A DNA stretch of 63,536 nt from assembly GCA_023667365.1 (NCBI GenBank), contig JAMPAG010000005.1, positions 1-63,536 of the forward strand, written 5' to 3'. A program made the translations under genes and the position numbers. Of the stretch, positions 1 to 9,238 are shown in pieces (position 1 is the first letter of the stretch; each line of letters opens with the position of its first letter). This DNA comes from a bacterium. GTDB lineage: Bacteria > Bacillota > Clostridia > Lachnospirales > Lachnospiraceae. The notes beneath the pieces are model-generated. The model saw only the letters and a list, made by a program, of their open reading frames with translations. It made no database searches and had not been told where the DNA came from.

Positions 1-159
1 ACGTCATGGTGTTATTGTTTGTGAGGAACTATAATTTACAATAAAAATTTTACATCGCTCCATATTGTCAAAGGGGGGAGGGGATAGGAAAGGGATCAAT
101 AAAGCGCTGCACGAAACAATTGTATGCAATGAGATGAGAATGGAAAGGAGACGAATGAT

Positions 160-1302
160 ATGAAGAGAGGAATTAGAATCGTAACGACGGTTTTGCTGTC
201 CATGAGCATGTTTTTGGGAATGGTACAGACCGGATATGCGGAGGAAAATTTTGCATTAAATGTTGACAACTCAAATGAAATCGTAGAGAATGAAATTGTA
301 AGCGCGGTGACGGACAGGTTTTCGGAGTATTATTCCGTCGATGATGTCCGGTTGGCATTGTGCGGGGTTCATGAAGATCAGGGACAGTGGGAGTATTTTT
401 ACAAAGTGGAATTGTCTGCAATGCTTCGCTATGCCTCAGTGGAAGAAATGGATTATTTTCAGGGAATGGTCGATGCTGCAGGCATTGATTTAGAGTCTGT
501 AGGGACATTTGCAAGTGTCGGAAGAGCCGCAGATGCCGTGTCTGCAGAATTAAAACCCTATGTGTCAGCCGTTTTTACTTATCTTGATGAAGAGTATGAG
601 GCGTTAGAGGCGTATATCGGAAAACAACAGATCATACCGATGTATATGAAAGCGGTGGTTGACATTGACGGCAATGTTGAGCTGTTCATGGATGCAGGTG
701 AGGATTATGCTTCTTTTGATGAATTTTCCCTTGGAACGAGAGACGAGTTAAAGGCGGAAGGAGTATCATGCATGGAAGAGGAGCTTACTGCGGTTCGTAT
801 GAGGGACGTTAATTCGGCAGAAGCATATGCCGCGAGAGCGAATGGCGAGGCAAATGCAGTTCTTTATATGATCTCTTATACTTCCAATCCGACCGTATGC
901 GATTACTGCGGCGGCGCATGTGGGGCAATCAGGGACCGTTCTAAATGGAATACGTCTACTTATCCGGTAGATTATGGACACAGTGATTGTGCGGATTATG
1001 TTTCGCAGGCATTAAGGAGTGCGGGATTTGCAACTGACGCGCAATGGGCATATAATAACGGAAATTCGACATGGACAAGCGTTTCTGCACTGATCAGTTA
1101 TATGTTGTCAAAGGGACGTATCGGTATTGCGCCGTCCGGTGTGATCAAAGTAGGCTATCTGGTAGCAAATTCGGGACATATTATGATGGTGACAGCTTTT
1201 GACGGCGTAAGCTATCGGTATAGTGCACATACAAGGGATCGCAGGGATGCGGCACTCACGCTTGGCAGTGGTTGGACATATTATAATGTTAACTATCAAT
1301 AA
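160..1302 (+). CDS. Secreted protein with C-terminal amidase-like (Amidase_6 type) domain
   Basis: A 380-residue protein with an N-terminal signal peptide (basic start, hydrophobic stretch to about residue 25, cut probably after GYAEE-type sequence). The last ~130 residues carry the pattern of the putative amidase domain family: a YGHSDCADYVSQAL segment in which the Cys is the likely nucleophile, a conserved W, and a late GHIMMVTAF segment supplying a His. The family is thought to act on cell-wall or peptide amide bonds outside the cell; the substrate here is unknown. Residues 30-240 match nothing I recognise. The start is supported by AAAGGAG nine bases upstream. A lipoprotein gene follows after 15 bases, so the two are probably cotranscribed and both act at the cell surface. 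Confidence 0.7.
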   Translation: MKRGIRIVTTVLLSMSMFLGMVQTGYAEENFALNVDNSNEIVENEIVSAVTDRFSEYYSVDDVRLALCGVHEDQGQWEYFYKVELSAMLRYASVEEMDYFQGMVDAAGIDLESVGTFASVGRAADAVSAELKPYVSAVFTYLDEEYEALEAYIGKQQIIPMYMKAVVDIDGNVELFMDAGEDYASFDEFSLGTRDELKAEGVSCMEEELTAVRMRDVNSAEAYAARANGEANAVLYMISYTSNPTVCDYCGGACGAIRDRSKWNTSTYPVDYGHSDCADYVSQALRSAGFATDAQWAYNNGNSTWTSVSALISYMLSKGRIGIAPSGVIKVGYLVANSGHIMMVTAFDGVSYRYSAHTRDRRDAALTLGSGWTYYNVNYQ

Positions 1303-1317
1303 GTAGGGAGCGATTCT

Positions 1318-2457
1318 ATGAAAACTATGGGGAGAATCTGTTGGAAACATGTTTCTATCTTGCTTGCGGTCGTCGTACTGTCCGCCTGCGGCAGTGAGAA
1401 GCCGGAGACGTCGGCGGACTTGCCGGAGAACGGAACGCTGATCTCGGATGACGGGAACGAAGAAGCAGGGAATCTGTCAGAGGAGAGCGGAGAAGCGCAG
1501 CCGTCGGAACCGGAGAGCGGAGAACAGTCCACGGAGCCGGTCGCGGATGAGGAAGACGGAGCGGAGCCGTCTGCAGAAGACGCGGAGGATGCACAGCCGG
1601 AACAGCCTGCAGAGGGATCAGAGCCGGAAGGCAGACAGGTGATACGTGGTCTCTCCGAGGAAGAGTGGGAACAGATCGGGCAGGATGAGGCGCTGATCAT
1701 GTTTCATTCCGGCGACGGGGGATATTATTATGTAGATCCGGCAGAAGAAACCATCTATTATCGGGAAATTTATGCGCACGAGAGAGTAGAAGGTTCGGAA
1801 CAGGCGTATTTTCGTCCCGCTTACAGTGCGAAAAGCGATGAGACGCTGTTTGCACCCGGCGGTACGGATGAAAGCGGAAGGCAGTTGTATGACGTGTACT
1901 ACGGAAAAGAGCTTTTGATCAACGGGCTTGCGATCGACGCTTCCGCGTTCACGGGGAGCGAGTATCCGCTGGACGTGTGCTATGATGCGCAAACGCAGGA
2001 AGTTCTTCTTTTGACGTATCATAAGGACGCGGAGAAAAAAGAAGAGGGCTTTATGATCTATGGTGCATCCCTCCATGATACCGTGATACAGCCGATCCGG
2101 TTTTATCCGGTATTGACGGGAGAAGATTATCAGGAGTTTGTTTATGCCGACTGGGTATGGTCCGCAATGTTGACGCCAGAGGCGATTTATTACGATATTC
2201 TGCCGATGCGGCGGATCGACATGGAGACGGGAGAAGTCACGGAATGGGGACTTACGAAAGAAGCCTATACGGAGACGACGGGAATCGAAGATCCGATGCG
2301 TTTTCGGGACACGAAAATGGCGGGGGACGGATATATCATGACGATCGTAGTAAACCCTGATCCGACGTTTGAGGATGTGACGGAAAATACGATCAATACC
2401 TATTTGATTTATACGGCGGATGGGAATTTGGCGTATGTGATCCCGAACGTGTATTGA
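1318..2457 (+). CDS. Putative lipoprotein with acidic Glu/Ser/Pro-rich linker
   Basis: A 379-residue protein with a type II signal: a hydrophobic run followed by the lipobox LSAC, so lipid attachment is expected at Cys24. Residues ~25-110 are a low-complexity acidic stretch rich in E, S, P and A, as in linkers that lift a domain through the Gram-positive wall. The rest (~110-379) is a soluble domain with many aromatic residues (GYYYVDP, ETIYYREIY) that I cannot assign to a family. An AGGGAG site precedes the ATG. It follows the amidase-like gene by 15 bases and is closed by a strong terminator at 2489-2522, so the two genes form a short unit. Confidence 0.7.
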   Translation: MKTMGRICWKHVSILLAVVVLSACGSEKPETSADLPENGTLISDDGNEEAGNLSEESGEAQPSEPESGEQSTEPVADEEDGAEPSAEDAEDAQPEQPAEGSEPEGRQVIRGLSEEEWEQIGQDEALIMFHSGDGGYYYVDPAEETIYYREIYAHERVEGSEQAYFRPAYSAKSDETLFAPGGTDESGRQLYDVYYGKELLINGLAIDASAFTGSEYPLDVCYDAQTQEVLLLTYHKDAEKKEEGFMIYGASLHDTVIQPIRFYPVLTGEDYQEFVYADWVWSAMLTPEAIYYDILPMRRIDMETGEVTEWGLTKEAYTETTGIEDPMRFRDTKMAGDGYIMTIVVNPDPTFEDVTENTINTYLIYTADGNLAYVIPNVY

Positions 2458-2488
2458 GGTAAGCGAAAATTACAGAATGTATGAGAGA

Positions 2489-2522
2489 CAAAAGTGCACA
2501 AATTTTTTTGTGCACTTTTGTT
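2489..2522 (+). terminator. Intrinsic terminator, probably bidirectional
   Basis: A stem of about 13 bp (ACAAAAGTGCACAAA paired with TTTGTGCACTTTTGT) with A-rich and T-rich flanks lies 32 bases after the lipoprotein stop. It separates the surface-protein pair from the RiPP operon. Confidence 0.85.
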
Positions 2523-2541
2523 AATTTAACCAGATAGTATT

Positions 2542-2568
2542 TTGCTAAAAAGCGAAGTATGATATAAA
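2542..2568 (+). promoter_or_regulatory. Weak candidate promoter for the RiPP operon
   Basis: TTGCTA (2542-2547) and TATAAA (2563-2568) lie between the terminator and the maturase gene, but the 15-base spacing is short. The operon must start in this 112-base interval unless there is read-through; the exact promoter is uncertain. Confidence 0.3.
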
Positions 2569-2634
2569 GAACTAAAAGTATAAAATAAAAATGAGACAGA
2601 ACCTATAGCAGGAAACAGGGACGGGGATGGGACG

Positions 2635-4056
2635 ATGGCATTATATCAATTGTTTGAGACGCCGAATGCAAAGTATGTGTTTGACGCCGCGGCGAGTAAG
2701 CTATTGAAGATCGGGGAGAAAACCTATCGCTTCATAAAAAATGAAAATCTTACCGGAGAAGATAAGCCGGAGGAATTGATCAGACTTGAAATGCAGGGTT
2801 ACCTGACAGAGAAAAGTCCGGTTGAGCAATTCAGGCATCCGTATATGGGTGTTTTGAATGAGGTATTGTCACGAAAACTGTCACAGATGACGTTGCAGAT
2901 CACACAGGATTGTAACTTCCGCTGCACCTACTGCATCTATTCCGAAAAAAGAAACGAGCGGCAGCGCAGCCATTCCTCCAAAGTCATGTCATGGGAGACG
3001 GCAAAGCAGGCGGTGGACTTCTTTTGGGAGCACACGATCGACAACGAGGGCGCCAATATCGGATTTTACGGGGGAGAGCCGTTGCTGCAGAGCGGTTTGG
3101 TAAAAAGGATCATGGAATATGCCAAGGAGCGTTTTGCGGGGAAAATACTAACGTTCAGTATGACCTGTAACGGTTCGCTTCTGACGGAAGAAAATGTGCA
3201 GTTTTTGGAGCAGAATCGTGTTTCCCTTTTGGTGAGTTTGGACGGACCGAAACAGATTCAGGATCAGAACAGGGTCTTTGCAGACGGAAGGGGAACCTAT
3301 GATACAGTCATGAAGAGACTTGCGGCTATTAAGCAAAAGTATCCCGAATACTGGGACAAGATCCATTATAGTATGGTGATAGACCCCAAAAATGATTTTG
3401 ATGAGATTAATAGAATATGCAGTAGTGATACAATCAATCCTGCTCAGATAACAGTTTCTTTGGTTGATAACGATTACGACGGAACGCCGTTGGTTTTTTC
3501 AGAGGATTATATATGGAAAGAGGAGTACCAGCGCTTCTTGTCGTTTCTCGCGTTATGGGGCAGATACCCGAAAGAAAAATGTACGCCGCTGACGATGAGG
3601 AGTATCGATCAACTGCAGGATGAAAAAGAGAAAATAGATTTTGCGGCACCTTTACATGTGACGGATATTCCGGCGGGACCGTGTGTTCCTGGAAAACTCC
3701 GGCTGTTTGTGGATGCGGAAGGAAATCTATACCCGTGCGAGAGGGTAAGCGAAAAGTCCCCTGCTATGCGTATTGGTACTTTGGCGGGCGGATTTGATCT
3801 GGACAAGGCGGAAAAGATCCTGCAGGTCGCGGAGCTGACAAAGGATGCCTGCCGGAATTGCTGGTGCTTCCGATTTTGCGATCAATGTGCAAAGAAAGCG
3901 GATTGCCTTGAAGAGCAGCTTTCTGCGGCGGAAAGGTTGCGTTGCTGCAAGGATACCAGATATATAGCGGAGAGAACAATGAAAGATGTCCTGCTGCTCC
4001 GCGAGGTAAAAGAATACTATAAAGAGCAGATTCGGACAGAGAAAGAGGGGAAATAA
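2635..4056 (+). CDS. ccpM: Radical SAM/SPASM maturase of Cys-rich peptides (CcpM type)
   Basis: A 473-residue radical SAM enzyme. The SAM-cluster motif CNFRCTYC supplies Cys93, Cys97 and Cys100, followed by YGGEP (145-149) and SLDGP (201-205). The C-terminal SPASM region has Cys350, Cys368, Cys406, Cys409, Cys411, Cys415, Cys418 and Cys424 for two more iron-sulfur clusters. Residues 1-75 resemble the N-terminal peptide-binding part of thioether-forming maturases. Such enzymes form carbon-sulfur crosslinks in Cys-rich precursors; the CcpM assignment rests on this layout plus the partner genes downstream. The reaction on these precursors is inferred. The next gene starts one base after the stop, so the two are translationally linked. 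A G-rich stretch (GGGGATGGG) stands in for a Shine-Dalgarno site. Confidence 0.85.
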   Translation: MALYQLFETPNAKYVFDAAASKLLKIGEKTYRFIKNENLTGEDKPEELIRLEMQGYLTEKSPVEQFRHPYMGVLNEVLSRKLSQMTLQITQDCNFRCTYCIYSEKRNERQRSHSSKVMSWETAKQAVDFFWEHTIDNEGANIGFYGGEPLLQSGLVKRIMEYAKERFAGKILTFSMTCNGSLLTEENVQFLEQNRVSLLVSLDGPKQIQDQNRVFADGRGTYDTVMKRLAAIKQKYPEYWDKIHYSMVIDPKNDFDEINRICSSDTINPAQITVSLVDNDYDGTPLVFSEDYIWKEEYQRFLSFLALWGRYPKEKCTPLTMRSIDQLQDEKEKIDFAAPLHVTDIPAGPCVPGKLRLFVDAEGNLYPCERVSEKSPAMRIGTLAGGFDLDKAEKILQVAELTKDACRNCWCFRFCDQCAKKADCLEEQLSAAERLRCCKDTRYIAERTMKDVLLLREVKEYYKEQIRTEKEGK

Positions 4057-4057
4057 A

Positions 4058-5125
4058 ATGAGTACAGCGGCATTGTATCCGTATGATGCGTCTCTGCTTC
4101 CAATCGTCCGGCATTTTGAAACCATGCAGGAGAGGGACCATCTACGCCGTGTCATTGCGCTTCCGGGATACGGAGGAATCGGAAAAGACGCGGCATATGC
4201 CTGCAATCAGCCGGATGTGGGGATTATGGTGGAACAGGATACGGAAGCGGCGTCTGAAGACTGGGAAATTCTGTATCTGGCGTTACGTCATTTGCCACAG
4301 ACGTATGAATCCAGAGCAATGTTAAAGCACGCATTGAAACAGGGAAAGAAGATTGTCGGGGTTGGCACCAAAAGAGAAAACCGGTATGACTGGGTAAAGG
4401 AACTACGGAAAGAACTGCCGGAAATGCAGATGCTGGTATCGGATGAGCAGCTGCCCGTGACGCAGGCTGAACAGAAATATCAGCCAATCCAGACGCCGGT
4501 AGTGCTTGTGGGCGGCATTGCAGGCAGAGAAGATATATTGGAAGTGGTATTGACGCTTGCTGAGGAACTGAGAAGCGAAGGGAAGACGGCTGCCTGTATC
4601 ACGAATGAACCGATGAGCGCATTGTTTGGGTGTTATGATCTTTCTGCTCTTTACAAAGAATACACAGATTTACCGATGGTGATTACGAAAATCAATCAGA
4701 CGGTGCAGGCGATAGAAAAGAAAATGCTTCCGGATGTGATTTTAATAGAGGCGCCGGATGCGCTTATCCGTTACCACAGCCTGACCCCAAATGGTTATGG
4801 AATCTACTCCTATATGTTGGCGCAGGCAGTGAGACCGGACTATATGGTCTGTTGTATACCGCCGGATATGGCGTCTGATGAATTGATCGGATATTTCAGT
4901 AAAGACTTCGAAATCCGTTATGGGACGGGTATCAATGCCGTACATATCAGTAATATGCTCATAGACGGTACTGAGGTTGCGCAGATGAAAAAAATGTCCA
5001 CCTTTTATGGCGATATGCATTTGGCACAACAGTCATTGCAGATAATGAAAGAGGAATCAAAAGTATACGCGTTCAATGCGATATTGCAAAGCGGACAAGA
5101 GATCGTGCATAGATTGTTCGGATGA
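4058..5125 (+). CDS. Peptide maturation system protein, TIGR04066-like
   Basis: A 355-residue soluble protein with no signal peptide or membrane segment. It looks like alpha/beta modules: residues ~33-105 (VIALPGYGG ... IVGVGTKRE) and ~147-235, where PVVLVGGIAGRED begins a strand-loop-helix resembling a nucleotide-binding fold but without a complete Walker A motif. Proteins of this kind accompany CcpM maturases; their activity is unknown. The segment AACITNEPMSALFGCYD (178-194) is strikingly similar to AACVSDLPMPYLYGMYD in the C-terminal half of the subtilase at 18986-20425, so the two probably share a fold. It sits one base after the maturase and 10 bases before the carrier-like gene. Confidence 0.75.
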   Translation: MSTAALYPYDASLLPIVRHFETMQERDHLRRVIALPGYGGIGKDAAYACNQPDVGIMVEQDTEAASEDWEILYLALRHLPQTYESRAMLKHALKQGKKIVGVGTKRENRYDWVKELRKELPEMQMLVSDEQLPVTQAEQKYQPIQTPVVLVGGIAGREDILEVVLTLAEELRSEGKTAACITNEPMSALFGCYDLSALYKEYTDLPMVITKINQTVQAIEKKMLPDVILIEAPDALIRYHSLTPNGYGIYSYMLAQAVRPDYMVCCIPPDMASDELIGYFSKDFEIRYGTGINAVHISNMLIDGTEVAQMKKMSTFYGDMHLAQQSLQIMKEESKVYAFNAILQSGQEIVHRLFG

Positions 5126-5135
5126 GGAGAAATAT

Positions 5136-5435
5136 ATGGCGACACAGGAAGAGGTATGCAAGCAAATTTGCGGGATTTTGATGGAGAAATTTGGTGTTGC
5201 AGAGGATAAGCTGGACAGGGCGTTTTGGAAAGAGCCGCTGACGGGGTTTCATTTTGAACTGACGGGTACCAATATGGTTTATCTGTTATTTGAAATAGAA
5301 AAAGTATTCGATATAAGAATCCCGGCGGATTATTTGGAATGCTATGGCTTTAGCACAATAGAAAAAGCCGCCCGGAGTGTTGCAGAGGTTGTGGCGGATG
5401 ATAGAAAGCCGGGCAGGCAGGAAGCGGAACCTTAA
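5136..5435 (+). CDS. Acyl-carrier-related protein without the phosphopantetheine serine (TIGR04067-like)
   Basis: A 99-residue acidic helical protein whose spacing follows acyl carrier proteins: an N-terminal helix, then LTGTNMVYLLFEIEKVFDIRIP, which aligns with the LGADSLDxVELVMALEEEFDIEIP region of ACP. The residue that should be the modified Ser is Asn46, so the usual phosphopantetheine arm cannot be attached there. Family knowledge places such carrier-related proteins beside CcpM maturases; the role may be structural, for example as a docking partner. I start at ATG 5136 because GAGGAG lies seven bases upstream and the first residues then match ACP length; an in-frame ATG at 5076 lies inside the upstream gene. 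Confidence 0.8.
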   Translation: MATQEEVCKQICGILMEKFGVAEDKLDRAFWKEPLTGFHFELTGTNMVYLLFEIEKVFDIRIPADYLECYGFSTIEKAARSVAEVVADDRKPGRQEAEP

Positions 5436-5473
5436 CGCATTACGTGGCAGACAATAAGAAAGGGGGTGAGATA

Positions 5474-5701
5474 ATGAATATTCAAAAACAATCGGCAGAG
5501 GAACATACGGTGATGGGCTATGTGGATGTCTGCGCATGTGCGATGCCACGGGCGATGTGCGGATGCAGTGTACAAGTATGCGCGTGTGCATGTGGAGATG
5601 ATAATGAACGGGTGAGCGAAAGTGTGAAGAAATATAATAGTATAAATTCGCCGAGCATAGTTCAGGCAAATAATTCCGCACAGGCAAAAATGAATCACTA
5701 G
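5474..5701 (+). CDS. Cys-rich RiPP precursor peptide 1
   Basis: A 75-residue peptide. Residues 1-23 (ending MGYVDVCACA) are identical to the second precursor at 12646 and probably hold the leader. Seven cysteines lie at 20, 22, 29, 31, 36, 38 and 40, giving CxC-x6-CxC-x4-CxCxC; only the residues between them vary. The last residues, NSAQAKMNH, are again shared. No double-glycine site is visible. A strong AGGGGGTGAG site precedes ATG 5474, which is better than the upstream in-frame ATG at 5444. It lies directly after the maturase, TIGR04066-like and carrier-like genes and before a giant permease, from which it is separated by a hairpin. It fits the CcpM/CLI_3235 type of bacteriocin-like precursor; the product and its activity are unknown. 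Confidence 0.85.
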   Translation: MNIQKQSAEEHTVMGYVDVCACAMPRAMCGCSVQVCACACGDDNERVSESVKKYNSINSPSIVQANNSAQAKMNH

Positions 5702-5708
5702 TATGGAT

Positions 5709-5745
5709 GGGGCGGATTCTGGAGGATAGACACGGTATCCGCCCC
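5709..5745 (+). promoter_or_regulatory. Intercistronic hairpin after precursor 1
   Basis: GGGGCGGAT (5709-5717) pairs perfectly with ATCCGCCCC (5737-5745). It lies 8 bases after the precursor stop and lacks a T-run, so it is more likely a 3' stabiliser or partial attenuator than a full terminator. That would give more precursor than permease mRNA. A matching hairpin follows precursor 2. Confidence 0.65.
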
Positions 5746-5812
5746 TGTCTGCAAAGTGGAATAGAACAGGGTAAGTAGATGGAATAAGTGGAATGAACCG
5801 AGGGAATTCATG

Positions 5813-8800
5813 ATGAATGTATTCAGAAAAGAGAACCGGCGCAGGATGGTATTTACGGTAACATTGACGCTGCTTGCGGCGGTGCTGTCGTTCGGATTTG
5901 TGTCAAGAGCGGTGGAATATCTGGCTGTCAGGCAGGAGCTTGCGCGTCTTTCCGACCATTACCGCGCGATCGGCTGGTTGACGTCGGAGGACGGGGATAT
6001 TACAAGGGGAGCGGAGCTCATAGAGGCGTCTTCTTATGTGAAGACTGCGGATTGGCGTGGGCGGCTTTGGGGAACTTTAACCGATCTGTATAATGCAGAT
6101 CTGGTTGGTCTTTGTGAAGAAGACTACGGAGTTTATAATCAGGAAGTCTTGTTTTGGGGTACGCTGAAGGATGTGGACGAGGACTGGATAGAGAGAAAGA
6201 GCTGGTATGATGGCAGCGTGGAGCTGGAGGCAAGCCGCCTTGTGTTCACGGTGTCGGAGCGCATCAGCGGTTATCCCGATCATGTGCCGGAGGGCGGAGA
6301 CATCAATGTCGTTTTCAGCGACGAACTGGCGCAGAGCGAAGGCTGGGAGTTGCCGGATCTGATCGTCGGGGAGCGCTATCTTGTCCGGGCGTATTACGAT
6401 CGTGACCGGAACGGTCTTTGGAACGGTTATGAAATGTGGAAAAAAGCAGAGGGCGGTCATGCGCTGACAGCGCGCTCGTTACCGGGGAATAGTCCTATTC
6501 TGCCTGTGGAGGAAGGGAACCGGGCGATCGCTGTGCTCGCTTCCGATGAACAGATGCTGCTTGACGAGCTGAACCGCCATTCCATGAATGTGGTCGTGAC
6601 AAAGGATATGAGCGCCATGCCGCAGGTTCAGGATGCTTCAAAACGGATGTTTTTGACGGAGGGACGGTGGCTGGACGGGTTTGACGATCGTACCGGTGCG
6701 GCGGTCTGTACTGTGCATAAGGATTTTGCCGCGGCAAGGGGGCTGCAGATCGGAGACATGGTCGAGCTGACATTCCGGAAAGCACAGGCACAGCATTGGG
6801 GCTATGCGACCGGCGGGCAGGATTTGTCGGACTGGCAGAGTTATGATTCGGAGATACGGCAGTATACGATCGTCGGAATTTTTGATTACATGCCGACGAA
6901 TGAGGGAGTTCATAATAATAGTATGGAGAATATGTTTCTGTATCTTCCCCATAGCAGCGTGCCGGAGGAATACATCTGTGACGGGGGAGGGGATCCGCCT
7001 TTCTTTAGTTTTGTGTTGAAGAATCCGCAGGATACGGATGCGTTTTTAAGCGAGGTACAGGAGCCGCTCGCCGCCATGGGGATTAAACTCCAACTGATCG
7101 AAAATAGCTGGGAACATTTTGCGGTGTCCGCGAATGCGATGGAGCGGACGGCACGCGTTGGCGTATTGATATTCTCCGTCGTTCTGTGCCTTGGCTTTGT
7201 ACTGATTGCATTTTTGTATGTCAGACAGAACAGAAAAAGCTTTGGGATCGCGCGCGCGATCGGGATGCCGAAAGGGACATGTATCGGAAGGTGTCTTTCT
7301 CCGATGCTGTTCATGAGTGTGGCAGGAAGCGGCATCGGAGCGTTGCTTTCGTGGCGTTATGCGCTCGGAGAGGCTGAGCAGATGCTGGCAGGGATGCAGG
7401 AGCATACGGAAATGAGCCTGTCGGTCTGGTGGCTTGCGGGTCTGATCCTTGCATTGACGGTTTTGTTGACAGCGGAGACCTTTGCCGGCGTCCTGATCAT
7501 GGCGCGCAGACCGGTGATGGAGCTTCTGCGTGATGCATCCGGCGGTCGCAGAGCCTTAAAGACTACTCGGATGGCGCCGGAAGAAGGTGCGCGGAGAGCG
7601 GCAAAGGCGGCGGAAGGCAGGCGTTTGGAGAGCAGCGGGGATGAGCGCGCCGCACAAGCGAAAACGCTGGAATACGAGCGTGCCGCACAGGTGAAAACAG
7701 GGAGATCAGGACGATCCGAAGATCGTGAAAAAAGACAAGTGCAGCCTGCAGAGGCGGGAAAAGGAAAGGGGAGCGTTTCCGCATGTCGTTTTGTCCTACG
7801 GCATATGAGGAGAAGACCGGTTCATACGGTGCTGGCGGCTGTCGTGTCACTGGCATTTCTTATGGCGGTCGCATGGATGCAGGTATCCATCGTGAGGGAT
7901 ACGGCACAGGTGGACCGGCTGTATGAGACGACGGAGGTTGCTGGGGAATTGGTGAAGAGGGAGATTGATAACAACGTTGAATATAGCCGTGGCGGCGCCT
8001 ATCTCACGCAGCGTATGATTGATTGGCTTACGGAGAGTGGTTATGTGAGCAGTCTGTATACGGAGGTAGGAGATGCGGTCAAGGTCGAGCGCAGGATTGT
8101 CGATGAGACCACGAATGAGATCCTGCAAAGGCTGACCATCGGAACGCATGTTGCGATGAGGAGTACGGAGGATCCAGAGCGGTTCTGTGAGGAGAATCAT
8201 GTGAGGATCGACTATGCGGACGGATACGGACCGGAGATTTTTGAGACGGACTGGCTTTCGGATACACCGGCTGCAGATTGGTATACGGCAAGGAGGGACA
8301 CGCCGATCATCGTACCGGAGGACTGGCTGGCTCTGTATCGGCTGGAATACGGGCAGGAACTCACGGTTTCTAAGGTCATCGGAAGGATGAGATACGAATG
8401 TACCTTTGTGATCGCAGGGAGCAGCTATTCCCATGATGGCGACGATTGGATTAGCATAATGGGGTGGAATAAGATTATGATCCCGATGTCGGCATGGAAA
8501 TGGCTCAAGCATGAGGAGGAATTGAATTATTCTTCCATAATGTTTACGCTCAATCCCGCTTTTAACAGAGAGCTTGACGCGGTAAAAGAAGATATGGAGG
8601 GGCATCTGAAGGATTCTAATATGGCATTGGCGGATGCGGATGTGATGCTTTGGACGAGCGAGCTGCGTCAGGTGGTGGAGCCGTTTGAGAAGAATCTTGA
8701 GTTGATGAAGCTGCTCTTTCCTGTGACTGTGGCGGTGTCAGTTGTTGCAGGAGGCGGATTGGTATTCCTTTTATTATTGCAGCGGACGGAAGAGGCGGCG

Positions 8801-9049
8801 CTTCTGCGGGTGCTCGGAAACAGCCGCGGAAGGACGAGACGGATGCTGTTTTCAGAGCCGGTGCTCATCAGTCTGTGCGGGCTTCTTTTGGGGATCGCGG
8901 CGGTATCTTATGGGATGCCGGAGGTCTCGGCAAGACAGATATGGATGTTTTCGGGAGCGTATCTTTTTGGCGCGGCATTGGGCGCGCTGGCGGGCACGAT
9001 CCATATCACGCGCAAGAAGCCGCTGGAATTGCTGCAGGTGAAGGAATAA
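5813..9049 (+). CDS. Giant FtsX-type ABC permease 1 of the RiPP locus
   Basis: A 1078-residue membrane protein built from two FtsX-like halves. Each half has one helix at its start (~13-31 and ~675-695), a large extracellular domain (~32-445 and ~700-965), then three helices (~449-565 and ~970-1060), so eight segments in total. Between the halves is a charged, poorly conserved cytoplasmic linker with a doubled ERAAQxKT motif (~585-670). It ends with TRKKPLELLQVKE, shared by all three paralogues. Such permeases work with a MacB/LolD-type ATPase as mechanical transporters; the ATPase at 16424 is the obvious partner. An immunity or export role for the peptide is inferred from position. I prefer ATG 5813 over 5810 because GAGGGA then has seven-base spacing and the start aligns with the paralogues. 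Confidence 0.85.
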   Translation: MNVFRKENRRRMVFTVTLTLLAAVLSFGFVSRAVEYLAVRQELARLSDHYRAIGWLTSEDGDITRGAELIEASSYVKTADWRGRLWGTLTDLYNADLVGLCEEDYGVYNQEVLFWGTLKDVDEDWIERKSWYDGSVELEASRLVFTVSERISGYPDHVPEGGDINVVFSDELAQSEGWELPDLIVGERYLVRAYYDRDRNGLWNGYEMWKKAEGGHALTARSLPGNSPILPVEEGNRAIAVLASDEQMLLDELNRHSMNVVVTKDMSAMPQVQDASKRMFLTEGRWLDGFDDRTGAAVCTVHKDFAAARGLQIGDMVELTFRKAQAQHWGYATGGQDLSDWQSYDSEIRQYTIVGIFDYMPTNEGVHNNSMENMFLYLPHSSVPEEYICDGGGDPPFFSFVLKNPQDTDAFLSEVQEPLAAMGIKLQLIENSWEHFAVSANAMERTARVGVLIFSVVLCLGFVLIAFLYVRQNRKSFGIARAIGMPKGTCIGRCLSPMLFMSVAGSGIGALLSWRYALGEAEQMLAGMQEHTEMSLSVWWLAGLILALTVLLTAETFAGVLIMARRPVMELLRDASGGRRALKTTRMAPEEGARRAAKAAEGRRLESSGDERAAQAKTLEYERAAQVKTGRSGRSEDREKRQVQPAEAGKGKGSVSACRFVLRHMRRRPVHTVLAAVVSLAFLMAVAWMQVSIVRDTAQVDRLYETTEVAGELVKREIDNNVEYSRGGAYLTQRMIDWLTESGYVSSLYTEVGDAVKVERRIVDETTNEILQRLTIGTHVAMRSTEDPERFCEENHVRIDYADGYGPEIFETDWLSDTPAADWYTARRDTPIIVPEDWLALYRLEYGQELTVSKVIGRMRYECTFVIAGSSYSHDGDDWISIMGWNKIMIPMSAWKWLKHEEELNYSSIMFTLNPAFNRELDAVKEDMEGHLKDSNMALADADVMLWTSELRQVVEPFEKNLELMKLLFPVTVAVSVVAGGGLVFLLLLQRTEEAALLRVLGNSRGRTRRMLFSEPVLISLCGLLLGIAAVSYGMPEVSARQIWMFSGAYLFGAALGALAGTIHITRKKPLELLQVKE

Positions 9050-9050
9050 A

Positions 9051-9110
9051 GGGAACGAAGCTTTTCTAAGGCAGCATAGGACGCAGCCTAAGAAAAGCTA
9101 AGTCGTTCCC
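9051..9110 (+). repeat. 60-nt hairpin after permease 1, copy 1 of 3
   Basis: The outer stem GGGAACGA pairs with TCGTTCCC, and the inner stem GCTTTTCTAAGGC pairs with GCCTAAGAAAAGC with one mismatch. It begins one base after the permease stop codon. It has no T-run at its 3' end, so it may stabilise or process mRNA rather than terminate. Confidence 0.8.
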
Positions 9111-9209
9111 GGGAATGAAGTTTTTCGTTCTGAGTATGGTGATTGTGAAACTGCCATAGAACATCCGTCAGATGGGCAAGCCTGCTTGCGATAAATAAGA
9201 AAACAATAG

Positions 9210-9238
9210 TTGACAGATGTCTACCAATTCTGTATACT
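9210..9238 (+). promoter_or_regulatory. Strong promoter ahead of permease 2
   Basis: TTGACA (9210-9215), a 17-base spacer and TATACT (9233-9238) give a near-consensus housekeeping promoter 74 bases before ATG 9312. It implies that permease 2 and genes after it can be made independently of the maturase and precursor 1. Confidence 0.75.

Noticed and set aside
160..2457. Surface-protein pair as part of the RiPP operon
   Set aside because: A strong terminator at 2489-2522 separates them and neither protein resembles RiPP enzymes.
5444..5473. Longer precursor 1 starting at 5444
   Set aside because: The strong Shine-Dalgarno site lies between 5444 and 5474, and precursor 2 has only the shorter form in the same context.
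7847..8605. Minus-strand open frame of 252 codons over permease 1
   Set aside because: Antisense shadow of a clear FtsX gene with no initiation signal.
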